Counted from the stretch's first letter, positions 42,963-52,318 are shown. The stretch: 64,000 bases of DNA from an uncultured Campylobacterales bacterium (GCA_947503785.1 CANNFB010000002.1:1-64000), one strand, 5' to 3'. Numbers and translations: made by a program. The notes: generated from the sequence alone by a model not told the origin.

Positions 42963-43834
42963 TGAGAGAATTAAAAGTACTAGCAGTAGTAGTAGCTTTA
43001 ACACTTATTACTTACTGGGGAGTTGAGCCATTCGCTCACTCTCAAATGCATCCACATGTTGCTGATGCAGATTATAAGTTTGCTGATGTTGATGGTTTAA
43101 ATGGTACAAAAGGAGATGCAACAGCTGGTGAAGCTCTTGTAACTGCTAACTGTACAGCTTGTCACTCAATTAAATCTAAGGGATTCCCTGAATTAATGGA
43201 CAATGCAAGTACTGCTGGCGCTTATGGTGTTACAGTGCCTGATTTAGGATCTGCTGGAAAATTATATAATGCTGATTATTTAGCTGCATTTATTAAAGAC
43301 CCAGCAAAAGCTTCTGATGTTTCACATAAATTTGTAGATGGGCGAGCTCATCCAATGCCAGGTTATGGTTGGATGCAACCACAAGAAATTGCAGATATCG
43401 TAGCATATTTACAATCTATTGCTCCAAAAGAAATGTCAAACAAAGAAGTATTTGTAGACGCTTGTCAAAGATGTCACTCTATTAAATATGCTGATATGCA
43501 AAAAGGTACAATGGCAGCATTTACACCTGATGCAAATATTAAAGATTATATGGGGAAAATTCCACCTGATTTATCTCAATATATTAAATCAAGAGGTGCT
43601 TCTTATTTAGAAACATTTATTAACAACCCTCAAAAACATCTTGAAGGTACAGCTATGCCTAGAGTTGGATTAACTGAAGATTCACAAGCACAAGTTATTT
43701 CTTATCTTGAAGAAGTTGGAGATCCAAGTAAAAAAGATAGAGAAGAATTAGGACCTAAGTTCTTAATTTATATGGTAATATTTGCTATATTCGCATTCCT
43801 TTGGAAAAACTCTAAATGGAGAGAAGTTCACTAG
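42962..43834 (+). CDS. petC: Di-heme cytochrome c1-type subunit of the bc1 complex
   Basis: Accepts electrons from the Rieske protein and passes them to soluble cytochromes. It has 290 residues: an N-terminal signal or anchor (about 4-20), two class I cytochrome c domains with CTACH and CQRCH, and a C-terminal membrane anchor (LIYMVIFAIFAFLW). Distal methionine ligands are likely in HPMPGYGWM and TAMPRVG. This di-heme c4-like form replaces the single-heme c1 in Campylobacterota. Last gene of petABC, closed by a very strong terminator. Confidence 0.94.
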   Translation: MRELKVLAVVVALTLITYWGVEPFAHSQMHPHVADADYKFADVDGLNGTKGDATAGEALVTANCTACHSIKSKGFPELMDNASTAGAYGVTVPDLGSAGKLYNADYLAAFIKDPAKASDVSHKFVDGRAHPMPGYGWMQPQEIADIVAYLQSIAPKEMSNKEVFVDACQRCHSIKYADMQKGTMAAFTPDANIKDYMGKIPPDLSQYIKSRGASYLETFINNPQKHLEGTAMPRVGLTEDSQAQVISYLEEVGDPSKKDREELGPKFLIYMVIFAIFAFLWKNSKWREVH

Positions 43835-43860
43835 AAACTTTTCTTTATTAAAGACTAAAT

Positions 43861-43897
43861 AAAAAGGGGATAGATACTTTATCTATCCCCTTTTTTT
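43861..43897 (+). terminator. Terminator of petABC
   Basis: Fifteen-pair stem AAAAAGGGGATAGAT / ATCTATCCCCTTTTT with a short loop and a run of seven T. One of the strongest terminators in the window. Confidence 0.88.
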
Positions 43898-43916
43898 GTA
43901 TCAATAATCTACATGC

Positions 43917-43922
43917 TATAAT
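43917..43922 (+). promoter_or_regulatory. Possible -10 box for the small cytochrome c gene
   Basis: ATGCTATAATTA, 94 bases before the ATG, so the leader would be long. A 15-base palindrome, TATTAC-ATA-GTAATA, lies in that leader at 43973-43987 and may be an operator or another element. Confidence 0.33.
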
Positions 43923-44015
43923 TATTACTTTCAATACATCATCTAATTATTAAACTTAAGTTCTCTTTTAATTATTACATAGTAATATTTTAATAACTAA
44001 AAAAAGGGGAAACAA

Positions 44016-44411
44016 ATGAAATTAGGAAAATTATTACTATCATCTGTATTATTAGTAGGGGCATTAAATGCAGAAGATGTAATGCAAAAATCAATGACTG
44101 CGATGGAACAAGGTATGACTAAAATCCAAAAAGGTTTTTTAAATAATAATCTTGAATTAATCAAAGAAGGAAGTATGTTAGTAAAAGAAGGAAATGCATT
44201 ATTTTCTGATAAAAAGGTAATCAAAGAATATTTACCTAAAGATAAAAAACATATGGCTAATGTTGCTGCAAATTCAAGTGAGAGAATAGCCTTAGATATT
44301 AATGTTTTAGAATTAAACTTAGATAAGAAAGCATATATGAATGCTGCAAATGCATATTCAGATATGTTAAATGCATGTTCTAAATGTCATGCTATTGTAA
44401 GACAATGGTAA
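44016..44411 (+). CDS. Small periplasmic c-type cytochrome, cytochrome c'-like
   Basis: A protein of 131 residues with a signal peptide (MKLGKLLLSSVLLVGALNA). The mature part is all helical, and its single heme motif, CSKCH, is close to the C-terminus (LNACSKCHAIVRQW). That position, together with the helical pattern, resembles cytochrome c' and cytochrome b562-like four-helix bundles, in which heme is bound to the last helix. No clear distal methionine is required in that group, but several methionines are present. It could be an electron carrier or a nitric oxide binder. Single gene between petABC and rsmE. Confidence 0.75.
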   Translation: MKLGKLLLSSVLLVGALNAEDVMQKSMTAMEQGMTKIQKGFLNNNLELIKEGSMLVKEGNALFSDKKVIKEYLPKDKKHMANVAANSSERIALDINVLELNLDKKAYMNAANAYSDMLNACSKCHAIVRQW

Positions 44412-44416
44412 AATAA

Positions 44417-44438
44417 AGAAGAACTATTAAGTTCTTCT
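44417..44438. terminator. Hairpin between convergent cytochrome and rsmE genes
   Basis: Perfect nine-pair stem AGAAGAACT / AGTTCTTCT with an ATTA loop that fills the 25-base gap. T-runs are short on both strands. Confidence 0.47.
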
Positions 44439-45108
44439 ATATTAAAATTTTAGAACTTGCACTTATAATTGCAGTTTCACTTCGCAAAATCAATGAAGAA
44501 TTAAATCCTACAATATTATCTTTTTTAAAAGTAAATCTTTCATCATTAGAAAAACCACCTTCACATCCAATAACTAATGTTTTAATATCACTTTTTTTAT
44601 CATCTATTAAAGTAGTTGAAAAGTCTAAAAAATATGTATCTTCATTTTCTTTTAAGAATTTCTCTAAACTATCACAAACTTCAAGTTTAATAATACTTGA
44701 TCTTCCACATTGTGATGAAGAGTTAGTAAGTATTTTTTCTAGTTTTTCAATATTTAATTTAAAATTCTTTTGAGAATATTCACACAAAATAAATGTGATT
44801 TTTCTAACACCTAATTCATTTAAAGATGCCAAATATTTTTCTACAGTTTTAGGATCAACTAAACACCAACCTAAATGCAAATCATTTTCATTTTCAAGGA
44901 TTTTCTTTTCACTACTTACTAATGAAAAAATTGCAGACCTTCTAGAAATTGATATAAGTTTATATAAATATATCAAATCATCATTTAGATTTCTAAAATA
45001 GATTTCATCATCTATTTTATGACGTCTAGCTTTAATTAAATATTTATATGTATCTTCACTTATTTCTAAACTTGAAGCCCCACAATTAATATCATAAGTA
45101 AATTGCAT
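44437..45108 (-). CDS. rsmE: 16S rRNA (uracil1498-N3)-methyltransferase
   Basis: Methylates U1498 of 16S rRNA; a SPOUT-class enzyme of 223 residues, slightly shorter than E. coli RsmE (243). Signatures are a PUA-like N-terminal part with YLIKARRHKIDDEIYFRN, KITFILCEYSQKNF in the middle, and the SAM knot TLVIGCEGGFSNDE followed by LGxxILR-like SSLILRSETAIISAS at the C-terminus. It shares its first base with the end of the upstream membrane-protein gene, so they are coupled. Confidence 0.92.
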   Translation of the reverse strand: MQFTYDINCGASSLEISEDTYKYLIKARRHKIDDEIYFRNLNDDLIYLYKLISISRRSAIFSLVSSEKKILENENDLHLGWCLVDPKTVEKYLASLNELGVRKITFILCEYSQKNFKLNIEKLEKILTNSSSQCGRSSIIKLEVCDSLEKFLKENEDTYFLDFSTTLIDDKKSDIKTLVIGCEGGFSNDERFTFKKDNIVGFNSSLILRSETAIISASSKILI

Positions 45109-45512
45109 TAAAATACTTTACTTATAATATAAATAGATACAATAACTGAAATTTCAATTATGTAAATTTTCTTAGCATATTTGTAAAACTCTTTTTGAAG
45201 TTCTACTTGCTCAAACTTTATAACTCTCATTTTTTTATATCTTTTAATTTCAATTACTAATAAAAATATAGAAGCTGGTATCATTAAAAAGATTGTAACA
45301 CTCATTGCATGTGCATAAAAAGCAACTATTGATCCTGTATAAATCACTATTGCATTTGTTACATGATATAAAGGAGTCATAGCTCTTAGTCTTTTTGCTA
45401 ATCTTATAAACTCTTTTTGTGTAAGTACTGAATATAAATTAAATAACATAATTGCTAGAAAAAAGTATATTACATAGACGTGTGTATCAATTGCGCTTTG
45501 CATTAATTCCAT
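45108..45512 (-). CDS. Small integral membrane protein, function unknown
   Basis: A protein of 134 residues with four predicted membrane segments (about 10-30, 48-68, 70-88 and 112-132), joined by a basic loop (EFIRLAKRLRAM) and a cytosolic lysine-rich stretch (EIKRYKKMRV). I recognise no family with a known role, though such four-helix proteins next to rsmE are seen in Campylobacterota. The coding region is clean, begins with ATG and overlaps rsmE by one base. Confidence 0.75.
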   Translation of the reverse strand: MELMQSAIDTHVYVIYFFLAIMLFNLYSVLTQKEFIRLAKRLRAMTPLYHVTNAIVIYTGSIVAFYAHAMSVTIFLMIPASIFLLVIEIKRYKKMRVIKFEQVELQKEFYKYAKKIYIIEISVIVSIYIISKVF

Positions 45513-45596
45513 TATTGTTTATCTCTCTTTTAAAAATTTTCGCTATTATATCTAACTTGTCATAAGTTTTTATCTTAAATTAAATAAAGGAATAAA

Positions 45597-46820
45597 ATGG
45601 CTATTAGTGTAGAAACTGCAATAGATATTATTTCAAATATCAAACCTATATTAAAATTCGAAATTATCGCTATTGAAGATGCTCAAAATAGAATTTGCGC
45701 ACAAGAAGTAATAGCAACAAGTTCATTACCAAAATTTGACAATTCTGCAATGGATGGTTATGCAATTATATATAATAACAAAAATAAAGAATTAGAAATA
45801 ATAGATACAATTTTTGCAGGGGATAACAATCATACAGTTTTAAAAGAAAATACTTGTATTAAAATAATGACAGGAGCTAGAGTTCCTAAAAACACTACTG
45901 CAATTATTCCAAAAGAAGATATAGAAACTATAAATGATAAAAATATAAAAATATTAGAAAACGTAAAAGAATTTCAACATATAAGATTTATTGGTGAAGA
46001 TATAAAAACTGGCGAAAAACTTATTGAGATGGGTGATGAATTAAATTTTGCCAAAATTACCCTACTTGCTAGTCAAGGAATTTCACATATAAAAGTTTAT
46101 AAAAAACCTAAAATAGTAGTGTTTTCAAGTGGAGAAGAATTAAAACTTCACTACGAAAGAATAGAAGACCATCAAATATATAATTCAAATACTCCTACTT
46201 TAATATCACGAGCTAAAGAGTTAGGTTGTGATGTAACATTTATTGGACAAGCAAAAGATACAATAGAAGATATTAAAAGATTAGTAATAAATTCTCTTGA
46301 TGCTGATTTAATTATAACATCAGGTGGGGTATCAGTTGGAGATGCTGATTTCACAAGAGACGCTTTTAATGAATTAAATTTAAAAATTTTAATTGATGGA
46401 ATTATGATTAAACCTGGAAAACCTACAATATTTGGACAAATAAATAATACATATATTTTAAATCTTCCTGGAAATCCACTTGCATCTGCATTAATTTTTG
46501 AATTATTTGGAAAAATACTAATTCAAAAACTACTAGGATCAAGTGAAATAAACCCATCTTACATTGAATCAAAAATTAAAGAAGAATTTAAAACAAGAAA
46601 AGGAAGAATTACAATACTTCCTGGAACATTTGATGGCGTTTCTTTTAGCGTATCAAAGAAAAGATCTCCGGGAATGGTTTCAATTTTAGCAGAGTGTAAT
46701 TCTTTAATTGTCTTAGATGAAAAAGTATCACTATTAGAAAAAAATTCAAAAGTAAAAATATTACCAATAAATTGGAAATTCTTTAGTAAAGAAAAAAAGG
46801 ACTTTTTAAGCAATGAGTAA
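45597..46820 (+). CDS. moeA: Molybdopterin molybdenumtransferase
   Basis: Inserts molybdate into adenylated molybdopterin to give the molybdenum cofactor. It has 407 residues. Domain order: N-terminal DNSAMDGYAI motif, IMTGARVPKNTTAIIPKED, then the MPT-binding domain with LIITSGGVSVGDADF, MIKPGKPTIFG and NLPGNPLASALIFELF. The C-terminal domain follows. It overlaps queC by eight bases. An AAAGGAATAAA site precedes the ATG. Campylobacterota often have two moeA copies; this one heads a queuosine cluster, for which no direct chemical link is known. Confidence 0.94.
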   Translation: MAISVETAIDIISNIKPILKFEIIAIEDAQNRICAQEVIATSSLPKFDNSAMDGYAIIYNNKNKELEIIDTIFAGDNNHTVLKENTCIKIMTGARVPKNTTAIIPKEDIETINDKNIKILENVKEFQHIRFIGEDIKTGEKLIEMGDELNFAKITLLASQGISHIKVYKKPKIVVFSSGEELKLHYERIEDHQIYNSNTPTLISRAKELGCDVTFIGQAKDTIEDIKRLVINSLDADLIITSGGVSVGDADFTRDAFNELNLKILIDGIMIKPGKPTIFGQINNTYILNLPGNPLASALIFELFGKILIQKLLGSSEINPSYIESKIKEEFKTRKGRITILPGTFDGVSFSVSKKRSPGMVSILAECNSLIVLDEKVSLLEKNSKVKILPINWKFFSKEKKDFLSNE

Positions 46821-47496
46821 GAGATTAACTAAAAAAGCAATATGTATTTTAAGTGGAGGTATGGACTCTACTTTATCTTCATATATTGCAAAAAAAGATG
46901 GTTATGAAATAATAGCTGTTCATTTTAATTATGGACAAAGAACAGAACAAAGAGAATTAAAAGCATTTAGAGATATCTGCGAAGACTTGGATATTGTAAA
47001 TAAATATGAGATTGATATTCCATTTTTTACACAAATTGGAGCATCTGCGTTAACAGATGATAGTATTGATATTCCTATTGATGGAGTTGAAAGTGGAGTT
47101 CCAGTAACTTATGTACCATTTAGAAATGGCATTTTTCTTTCAATAACAGCTGCAATTGCAGAAAAAGAAGAAGCACAAGCTATGTACATTGGAGTAGTTC
47201 AAGAAGATAGTTCAGGTTATCCTGATTGTACTGATGAGTTTATTGCTGATATTACAAAAGCAATTAATCAAGGGACAAAAGAGACTACAAACATTGAAAT
47301 TATTACGCCACTAGTTCATTTAAGTAAACAAGAAATTGTTCAATATGCAAAAGAGTTAAATGTTCCCTTGGAGCATACATGGTCGTGTTATAAAGAGAGT
47401 GAGTTTGCTTGTGGTGTTTGTGATTCATGTAGACTTAGATTAAATGGGTTTTCACTTGCAAATATAAAAGACCCTATTCCTTACAAAGTACAATAA
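46813..47496 (+). CDS. queC: 7-cyano-7-deazaguanine synthase
   Basis: Makes preQ0 from carboxydeazaguanine, ammonia and ATP, in queuosine synthesis. It has 227 residues. The ATP pyrophosphatase loop is CILSGGMDSTLSSYIA, and the C-terminal zinc site is CYKESEFACGVCDSCRLR. YVPFRNGIF is also typical. It begins inside the end of moeA and overlaps queD by one base, giving a moeA-queC-queD-queE unit. Confidence 0.96.
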   Translation: MSKRLTKKAICILSGGMDSTLSSYIAKKDGYEIIAVHFNYGQRTEQRELKAFRDICEDLDIVNKYEIDIPFFTQIGASALTDDSIDIPIDGVESGVPVTYVPFRNGIFLSITAAIAEKEEAQAMYIGVVQEDSSGYPDCTDEFIADITKAINQGTKETTNIEIITPLVHLSKQEIVQYAKELNVPLEHTWSCYKESEFACGVCDSCRLRLNGFSLANIKDPIPYKVQ

Positions 47497-48029
47497 TGCA
47501 TTGGAAAATATCTAAAGAATTTGATTTTTGTTATGGACATAGAGTTTGGTCACAAACTTTAAATCCTGAGTTCTCTCTAGATTCTTGTTTGAAATGTAGA
47601 CATTTACATGGACATCAAGGAAAGATATTAGTTTATTTAGAAGCAAGCGAATTAAAAGATGGCATGGTTACAGATTTTAAACATCTAAATTGGTTTAAAG
47701 CTTTTATTGATGATGTGCTTGATCATAAATTCATTTTAGATATCAACGATCCTTTATTTGAGACATTAATTCCAAATGTTTCAAAAAATGAGTTAATTCA
47801 TTTTGATGAAGGTTATTCAATTATTGATTTAAATAAATTTGCAAATGAAGCAATACATTTAAAAGAACTTTATGAAGGTTATATTGTAGTTGATTTTATT
47901 CCTACAAGTGAAAACCTTTCTGCATGGTTTTTAAGAATCGTTCAAAAGAAAATGAGTAAATTAAATGTAAAAGTTTCTCATATAGAGTTTTTAGAAACAC
48001 CAAAAAGTAAAAGTACATTTTATGCTTGA
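47496..48029 (+). CDS. queD: 6-carboxytetrahydropterin synthase
   Basis: Second step of the queuosine pathway: converts dihydroneopterin triphosphate to carboxytetrahydropterin. It has 177 residues, longer than E. coli QueD (121), as in other Campylobacterota. Zinc histidines are in CYGHRVW and in CRHLHGHQGKI, and the catalytic region is MVTDFKHLNW with HKFILDIND. PTSENLSAWFLRIV closes the core. Overlaps queC by one base and queE by eight. Confidence 0.93.
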   Translation: MHWKISKEFDFCYGHRVWSQTLNPEFSLDSCLKCRHLHGHQGKILVYLEASELKDGMVTDFKHLNWFKAFIDDVLDHKFILDINDPLFETLIPNVSKNELIHFDEGYSIIDLNKFANEAIHLKELYEGYIVVDFIPTSENLSAWFLRIVQKKMSKLNVKVSHIEFLETPKSKSTFYA

Positions 48030-48786
48030 GATAAATGAAATATTTGGACCAACTATTCAAGGTGAAGGAAAACTAGTTGGTACTCCTTCTGTTTTTATTA
48101 GATTTGGAAAATGTAATTTTAACTGCGTAGGATTTAATGTCGAATATGAGACTCCAAGTGGAGTTAAAAAATGTGGATGTGATTCATTTTATGCAGTTGA
48201 TAAAGAGTTTAAAAACTCTTGGACAAATTATAAATCTTATGAAGAAATAGTTCAAGAGGTTGATAACTTAACAAAACAATCTTCAAATATTTATAAAATG
48301 GATATTGTAATAACTGGTGGTGAGCCTCTTTTATATTGGAATAAATTAGAATTTCAAAAACTTCTAGAACACTATATCAATCAAGGACATCAGGTTACAA
48401 TTGAAACAAATGCTTCTTTGAATCTAAACTTTACACAAGAGTATCAAAAAGAAATTATCTTCTCAATGAGTGTTAAACTTAGTAATTCACTTGAGTCATT
48501 AAAGAAAAGAATCAATTATGAAACTTTAAATAAAATTTTAACAAATACAAAAAACTCTTATTTAAAGTTTGTTATTGATAAAAATTTATTAAATGAAGCA
48601 AAAAATGAAATAAAATCAATTTTAATAAATATTCCAAAAGTTGAAGTTTATCTAATGCCCTTAGGTGATACAGCAGAAAGTATAAATGAAAATTGCGAAG
48701 AAGTAATTCAAATGTCAATTGATTATGGATATAAATATTGTGATAGATTACATATACGAGTTTGGGATAATAAAAGGGGCGTATAG
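48022..48786 (+). CDS. queE: 7-carboxy-7-deazaguanine synthase with extended cysteine motif
   Basis: Radical SAM enzyme that forms carboxydeazaguanine from carboxytetrahydropterin. It has 254 residues. N-terminal EIFGPTIQGEGKLVGTPSVF is typical of QueE. The cluster motif is unusual: the first two cysteines are in GKCNFNCVGF, but the third is not three residues on (F stands there) and is instead in KKCGCDS, about 16-18 residues later. The CDS matches the CDT after the third cysteine of the standard motif. VITGGEPLLYW is the SAM-binding GGE motif. Last gene of the moeA-queCDE unit. Confidence 0.92.
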   Translation: MLEINEIFGPTIQGEGKLVGTPSVFIRFGKCNFNCVGFNVEYETPSGVKKCGCDSFYAVDKEFKNSWTNYKSYEEIVQEVDNLTKQSSNIYKMDIVITGGEPLLYWNKLEFQKLLEHYINQGHQVTIETNASLNLNFTQEYQKEIIFSMSVKLSNSLESLKKRINYETLNKILTNTKNSYLKFVIDKNLLNEAKNEIKSILINIPKVEVYLMPLGDTAESINENCEEVIQMSIDYGYKYCDRLHIRVWDNKRGV

Positions 48787-48787
48787 C

Positions 48788-48793
48788 TATAAT
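48788..48793 (+). promoter_or_regulatory. Predicted -10 box for fabG
   Basis: TAGCTATAAT, two bases after the queE stop and about 56 bases before the fabG start, in a 62-base gap. Confidence 0.45.
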
Positions 48794-48848
48794 ATGCAAT
48801 TATGTAAGAATAATCTTACAACTATTAAATTTTAATAAAAGGATAAAA

Positions 48849-49592
48849 ATGAATTTTACAGGTTCAAACGTATTAGTTACAGGTGCAAGTAGAGGAATTG
48901 GTGCACAAATTGCTAAAACATTAGCATCATATGGATTAAAAGTATGGATAAATTATAGATCAGGAGCTGAAGCTGCTGAAGAAATTCAAAAAGAAATTGA
49001 AGCCTCTGGTGGAAAAGCTGCAATAATTAAAGCCGATGTTACAAGTGAAGAAGAGTTTGTAAATGCTATTAAAACTATTGTTGATGCAGATGGAGAACTA
49101 TCTTATTTAGTTAATAATGCTGGAATTACAAAAGATAAATTGGCATTAAGAATGTCTGTTGATGATTTTAATGATGTAATATCTGCAAACTTAACATCTA
49201 CATTTATTGGGTGTAAAGCATCATTAAAATTTATGGGCAAAAAAAGATTTGGTTCTATTGTAAATATTTCTTCAATTGTTGGTGAAATGGGAAATGCTGG
49301 TCAAACAAACTATGCTGCATCTAAAGGTGGAGTAAATGCTATGACTAAAGCTTTTGCAAAAGAAGCGGCAGCTCGAGGTATTAGATACAATGCAGTAACT
49401 CCTGGATTCATTCAAACTGATATGACAGATGAATTAAAAGATGAAGTTAAAGCTGAGTATGAAAAAAATATTCCTTTATCAAGATTTGGTCAACCAAGTG
49501 AAATTGCTGATGCGGTTGCTTTTCTTTTAAGTGATCATTCTTCATATATTACAGGTGAGATTTTAAAAGTTAATGGTGGTTTATACGTATAA
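48849..49592 (+). CDS. fabG: 3-oxoacyl-[acyl-carrier-protein] reductase
   Basis: NADPH-dependent reduction in fatty acid elongation; short-chain dehydrogenase fold, 247 residues. The cofactor motif is TGASRGIGAQIAKTL, then LVNNAGIT, and the catalytic serine, tyrosine and lysine are in NISSIVGEMGNAGQTNYAASKGG (read as S, Y, K in order). It ends with the ITGEILKVNGGLYV stretch common to FabG. Followed by acpP and fabF, so it is part of the fatty acid cluster. Confidence 0.95.
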   Translation: MNFTGSNVLVTGASRGIGAQIAKTLASYGLKVWINYRSGAEAAEEIQKEIEASGGKAAIIKADVTSEEEFVNAIKTIVDADGELSYLVNNAGITKDKLALRMSVDDFNDVISANLTSTFIGCKASLKFMGKKRFGSIVNISSIVGEMGNAGQTNYAASKGGVNAMTKAFAKEAAARGIRYNAVTPGFIQTDMTDELKDEVKAEYEKNIPLSRFGQPSEIADAVAFLLSDHSSYITGEILKVNGGLYV

Positions 49593-49651
49593 TAAAATTT
49601 ACGTATTTTAAAAATATTATAATTTAAAAGACTTTTTAAAATCTTTTTTGT

Positions 49652-49657
49652 TATAAT
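49652..49657 (+). promoter_or_regulatory. Predicted -10 box for acpP
   Basis: TTTTTTGTTATAATGC, 31 bases before the acpP ATG. It is a strong extended -10 form, as expected for the abundant acyl carrier protein. Confidence 0.55.
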
Positions 49658-49687
49658 GCTTTGACAATTTTATAAAAGGATTTAAAT

Positions 49688-49918
49688 ATGGCATTATTAG
49701 AAGATGTAATAGAAGTTGTAGTTGAGCAATTAGATTGTGATGCGGCAGAAGTTAAAGAAGATTCAAAATTTATTGAAGATTTAGGTGCAGATTCACTAGA
49801 CGTTGTTGAATTAGTTATGGCTTTAGAAGAAAAGTTTGATATCGAAATTCCTGATGAAGATGCAGAAGGTATTTTAACAGTATCAGATGCTTTAAAATAC
49901 ATCGAAAATAACGCGTAA
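49688..49918 (+). CDS. acpP: Acyl carrier protein
   Basis: Carries growing acyl chains on a phosphopantetheine arm. It has 76 residues, highly acidic, with the attachment site S36 in [18 protein letters not shown]. Starts after an AAAAGGATTTAAAT site and has its own promoter. The 130-base gap to fabF is AT-rich without a clear terminator. Confidence 0.97.
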   Translation: MALLEDVIEVVVEQLDCDAAEVKEDSKFIEDLGADSLDVVELVMALEEKFDIEIPDEDAEGILTVSDALKYIENNA

Positions 49919-50048
49919 TTTTAACGCTAAAAAGATAGAAAACTAGAATACTAGTCTTTTATCTTTTCAATTTAACTTATTGAATTTTTAATATAAAAAT
50001 TGACTAATTTAAATATAAATTAATAATTAATTGGACGGAGTAAATTTA

Positions 50049-51305
50049 ATGAAAAGAGTAGTTATAACGGGATTAGGAACTATCAATTCAATTGGGCACA
50101 ATGTTGAAGATTCATTTAAAGCTGTAGTTGAAGGTGTATGTGGAATCGATACTATCACATTATTTGATATTACTGAATTCCCTGTAAAAATTGCAGGAGA
50201 AGTAAAAGATTTTGATCCTACAACAGTAATGGATAAAAAAGAAGTTAAAAAAGCTGATAGATTTATTCAATTAGGAATTAAAGCAGCACATGAAGCAATG
50301 TTTGATTCTGGATTAGCTGGAGTTGATGGCAAAGTTGATGCTAGTATTGCAAATAGATTTGGTATTATTTCTGCTTCTGGTATTGGAGGATTATCAACAA
50401 TAGAAAAAAACTCTGTTGTATGTGATAATAGAGGTCCTAAAAGGATATCTCCATTCTTTATTCCTTCATCTTTAGTAAATATGCTAAGTGGGTTTATTTC
50501 AATTGCGCATGGATTAAAAGGTCCTTCGTTATCTCATGTAACTGCTTGTGCAGCTTCTACACATGCATTAAATGATGCAGTTAAAACAATTGCATTAAAT
50601 GGTGCTGATAAAATTTTAGTTGTAGGTGCTGAAAGTGCTATATGTGGTGCTGGAATGGGTGGATTTGCTTCAATGAAAGCACTTTCTAGTAGAAATGATG
50701 ATCCAAAAACTGCTTCAAGACCATTTGATACAAATAGAGATGGTTTTGTTATGGGTGAAGGTGCAGGAGCATTAGTTGTTGAAACTTTAGACTCGGCACT
50801 TGAACGTGGAGCTAAAATCTACTGTGAAATTATTGGATTTGGAGAATCTGGTGATGCAAATCATATTACAGCTCCTGTTATGGATGGTCCATTAAGAGCT
50901 ATAAATGCTGCATTAGCAATGGCCAGTGCAAACTTAGGTGAAGATGTTAAAATTGATTATATAAATTCTCATGGAACATCAACACCAGTTGGTGACGTAA
51001 ATGAATCAAAAGCAATTGCAGAAGCATTTAATGGTGTAGAAAATTGTCCTCCAGTAACTTCAACTAAAGGCCAAATTGGACATTGTTTAGGAGCAGCTGG
51101 TGCTATTGAAGCAATTTTTGCTATTAAATCACTAAATGAAGGAATTATTCCTCCAACAATTAACATAGAAAATCAAGATCCTGAATGTCAATTAGATTAT
51201 GTTCCAAATATTGCACGAAAAGTGGAATTAACTACAGTTATGAGTAATAACTTTGGATTTGGTGGAACTAACGGTTCTGTAATTTTCAAAAAATACGAAG
51301 CATAA
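50049..51305 (+). CDS. fabF: 3-oxoacyl-[acyl-carrier-protein] synthase II
   Basis: Condensing enzyme of fatty acid elongation, 418 residues from the ATG at 50049 (GGACGGAG precedes it at the right distance; a TTG at 50031 would place that site inside the gene). The thiolase-fold triad: nucleophile cysteine in HVTACAASTHALND, histidine in INSHGTSTPVGD and histidine in TKGQIGHCLGAAGA. NNFGFGGTNGSVIF closes the C-terminus. Followed by a strong terminator. Confidence 0.96.
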   Translation: MKRVVITGLGTINSIGHNVEDSFKAVVEGVCGIDTITLFDITEFPVKIAGEVKDFDPTTVMDKKEVKKADRFIQLGIKAAHEAMFDSGLAGVDGKVDASIANRFGIISASGIGGLSTIEKNSVVCDNRGPKRISPFFIPSSLVNMLSGFISIAHGLKGPSLSHVTACAASTHALNDAVKTIALNGADKILVVGAESAICGAGMGGFASMKALSSRNDDPKTASRPFDTNRDGFVMGEGAGALVVETLDSALERGAKIYCEIIGFGESGDANHITAPVMDGPLRAINAALAMASANLGEDVKIDYINSHGTSTPVGDVNESKAIAEAFNGVENCPPVTSTKGQIGHCLGAAGAIEAIFAIKSLNEGIIPPTINIENQDPECQLDYVPNIARKVELTTVMSNNFGFGGTNGSVIFKKYEA

Positions 51306-51324
51306 AATAAAATATAGTTCAATT

Positions 51325-51359
51325 AAAAAAGAGTTAGTATAAACTAACTCTTTTTTTTT
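51325..51359 (+). terminator. Terminator of fabF
   Basis: Fourteen-pair stem AAAAAAGAGTTAGT / ACTAACTCTTTTTT with a four-base loop and nine T. Confidence 0.88.
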
Positions 51360-51376
51360 AATATAAAGGGGAAAAC

Positions 51377-52318
51377 TTGGCAACTTACTTAGAGTTTGAA
51401 GATAAAATTAAAAAAATAGAAGAAGATATCATAGTTGCAAGAACTAAAGCAGATGAACCTGCTGTAGAAATCTTAGAAAAAAAACTTGAAAAAGAAGTTG
51501 AAAAAACTTTTAAAAATTTAAGTGATTATCAAAAACTTCAATTAGCAAGACATCCAGATAGACCTTATGCAATGGATTACATCTCTGGCTTATTAACTGA
51601 TGCTTATGAGATTCATGGAGATAGACACTATGTTGATGATAAAGCAATCGTATGTTTCCTAGGTTATATAGGTGAGCAAAAAGTTATGGTTATTGGTGAG
51701 CAAAAAGGAAGAGGTACAAAAGATAAGTTATACAGAAACTTTGGTATGCCAAATCCTGAAGGTTATAGAAAAGCACTAAGAGCTGCAAGAATGGCTGAAA
51801 AATTTCAAATTCCAATTTTAATGCTTGTAGATACTCCCGGTGCATACCCAGGACTTGGGGCTGAAGAGAGAAATCAATCGGAAGCAATTGCTAGAAACTT
51901 ATATGAATTTGCCGACCTAACAACACCAACTGTATCAATTGTAATTGGTGAAGGTGGTTCAGGTGGGGCACTAGCAATTTCAGTTGCAGATAAATTAGCA
52001 ATGATGAGATATTCAGTTTATGCAGTAATTTCACCAGAAGGTTGTTCTGCAATTTTATGGAATGACCCTACAAAAGTTGAAACTGCAGCAAACGCATTAA
52101 GAATTACTTCTGATAATTTAAAAGAATTAAATTTAGTTGATGATGTAATCAATGAACCATTAATTGGTGCACATAGACAAAAAGATGAAGCAATAAGAGC
52201 TTTAGGTGAATATTTTATCACTTCAGTTAATGAATTAAAACTATTAACACCGGCTCAAAGATACCAAAAGAAATATGAAAAAATTATGGCTTTAGGTTCT
52301 TTTCAAGAAGGTAAATAA
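51377..52318 (+). CDS. accA: Acetyl-CoA carboxylase carboxyltransferase subunit alpha
   Basis: Transfers the carboxyl group from biotin to acetyl-CoA, the first committed step of fatty acid synthesis; works with AccD, not in the window. It has 313 residues. Crotonase-fold signatures: [40 protein letters not shown] and [14 protein letters not shown], then [12 protein letters not shown]. The start is TTG, with AAAGGGGAAAAC before it. It lies just after the fabF terminator, but its own promoter is not obvious and read-through may be used. Confidence 0.95.
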   Translation: MATYLEFEDKIKKIEEDIIVARTKADEPAVEILEKKLEKEVEKTFKNLSDYQKLQLARHPDRPYAMDYISGLLTDAYEIHGDRHYVDDKAIVCFLGYIGEQKVMVIGEQKGRGTKDKLYRNFGMPNPEGYRKALRAARMAEKFQIPILMLVDTPGAYPGLGAEERNQSEAIARNLYEFADLTTPTVSIVIGEGGSGGALAISVADKLAMMRYSVYAVISPEGCSAILWNDPTKVETAANALRITSDNLKELNLVDDVINEPLIGAHRQKDEAIRALGEYFITSVNELKLLTPAQRYQKKYEKIMALGSFQEGK

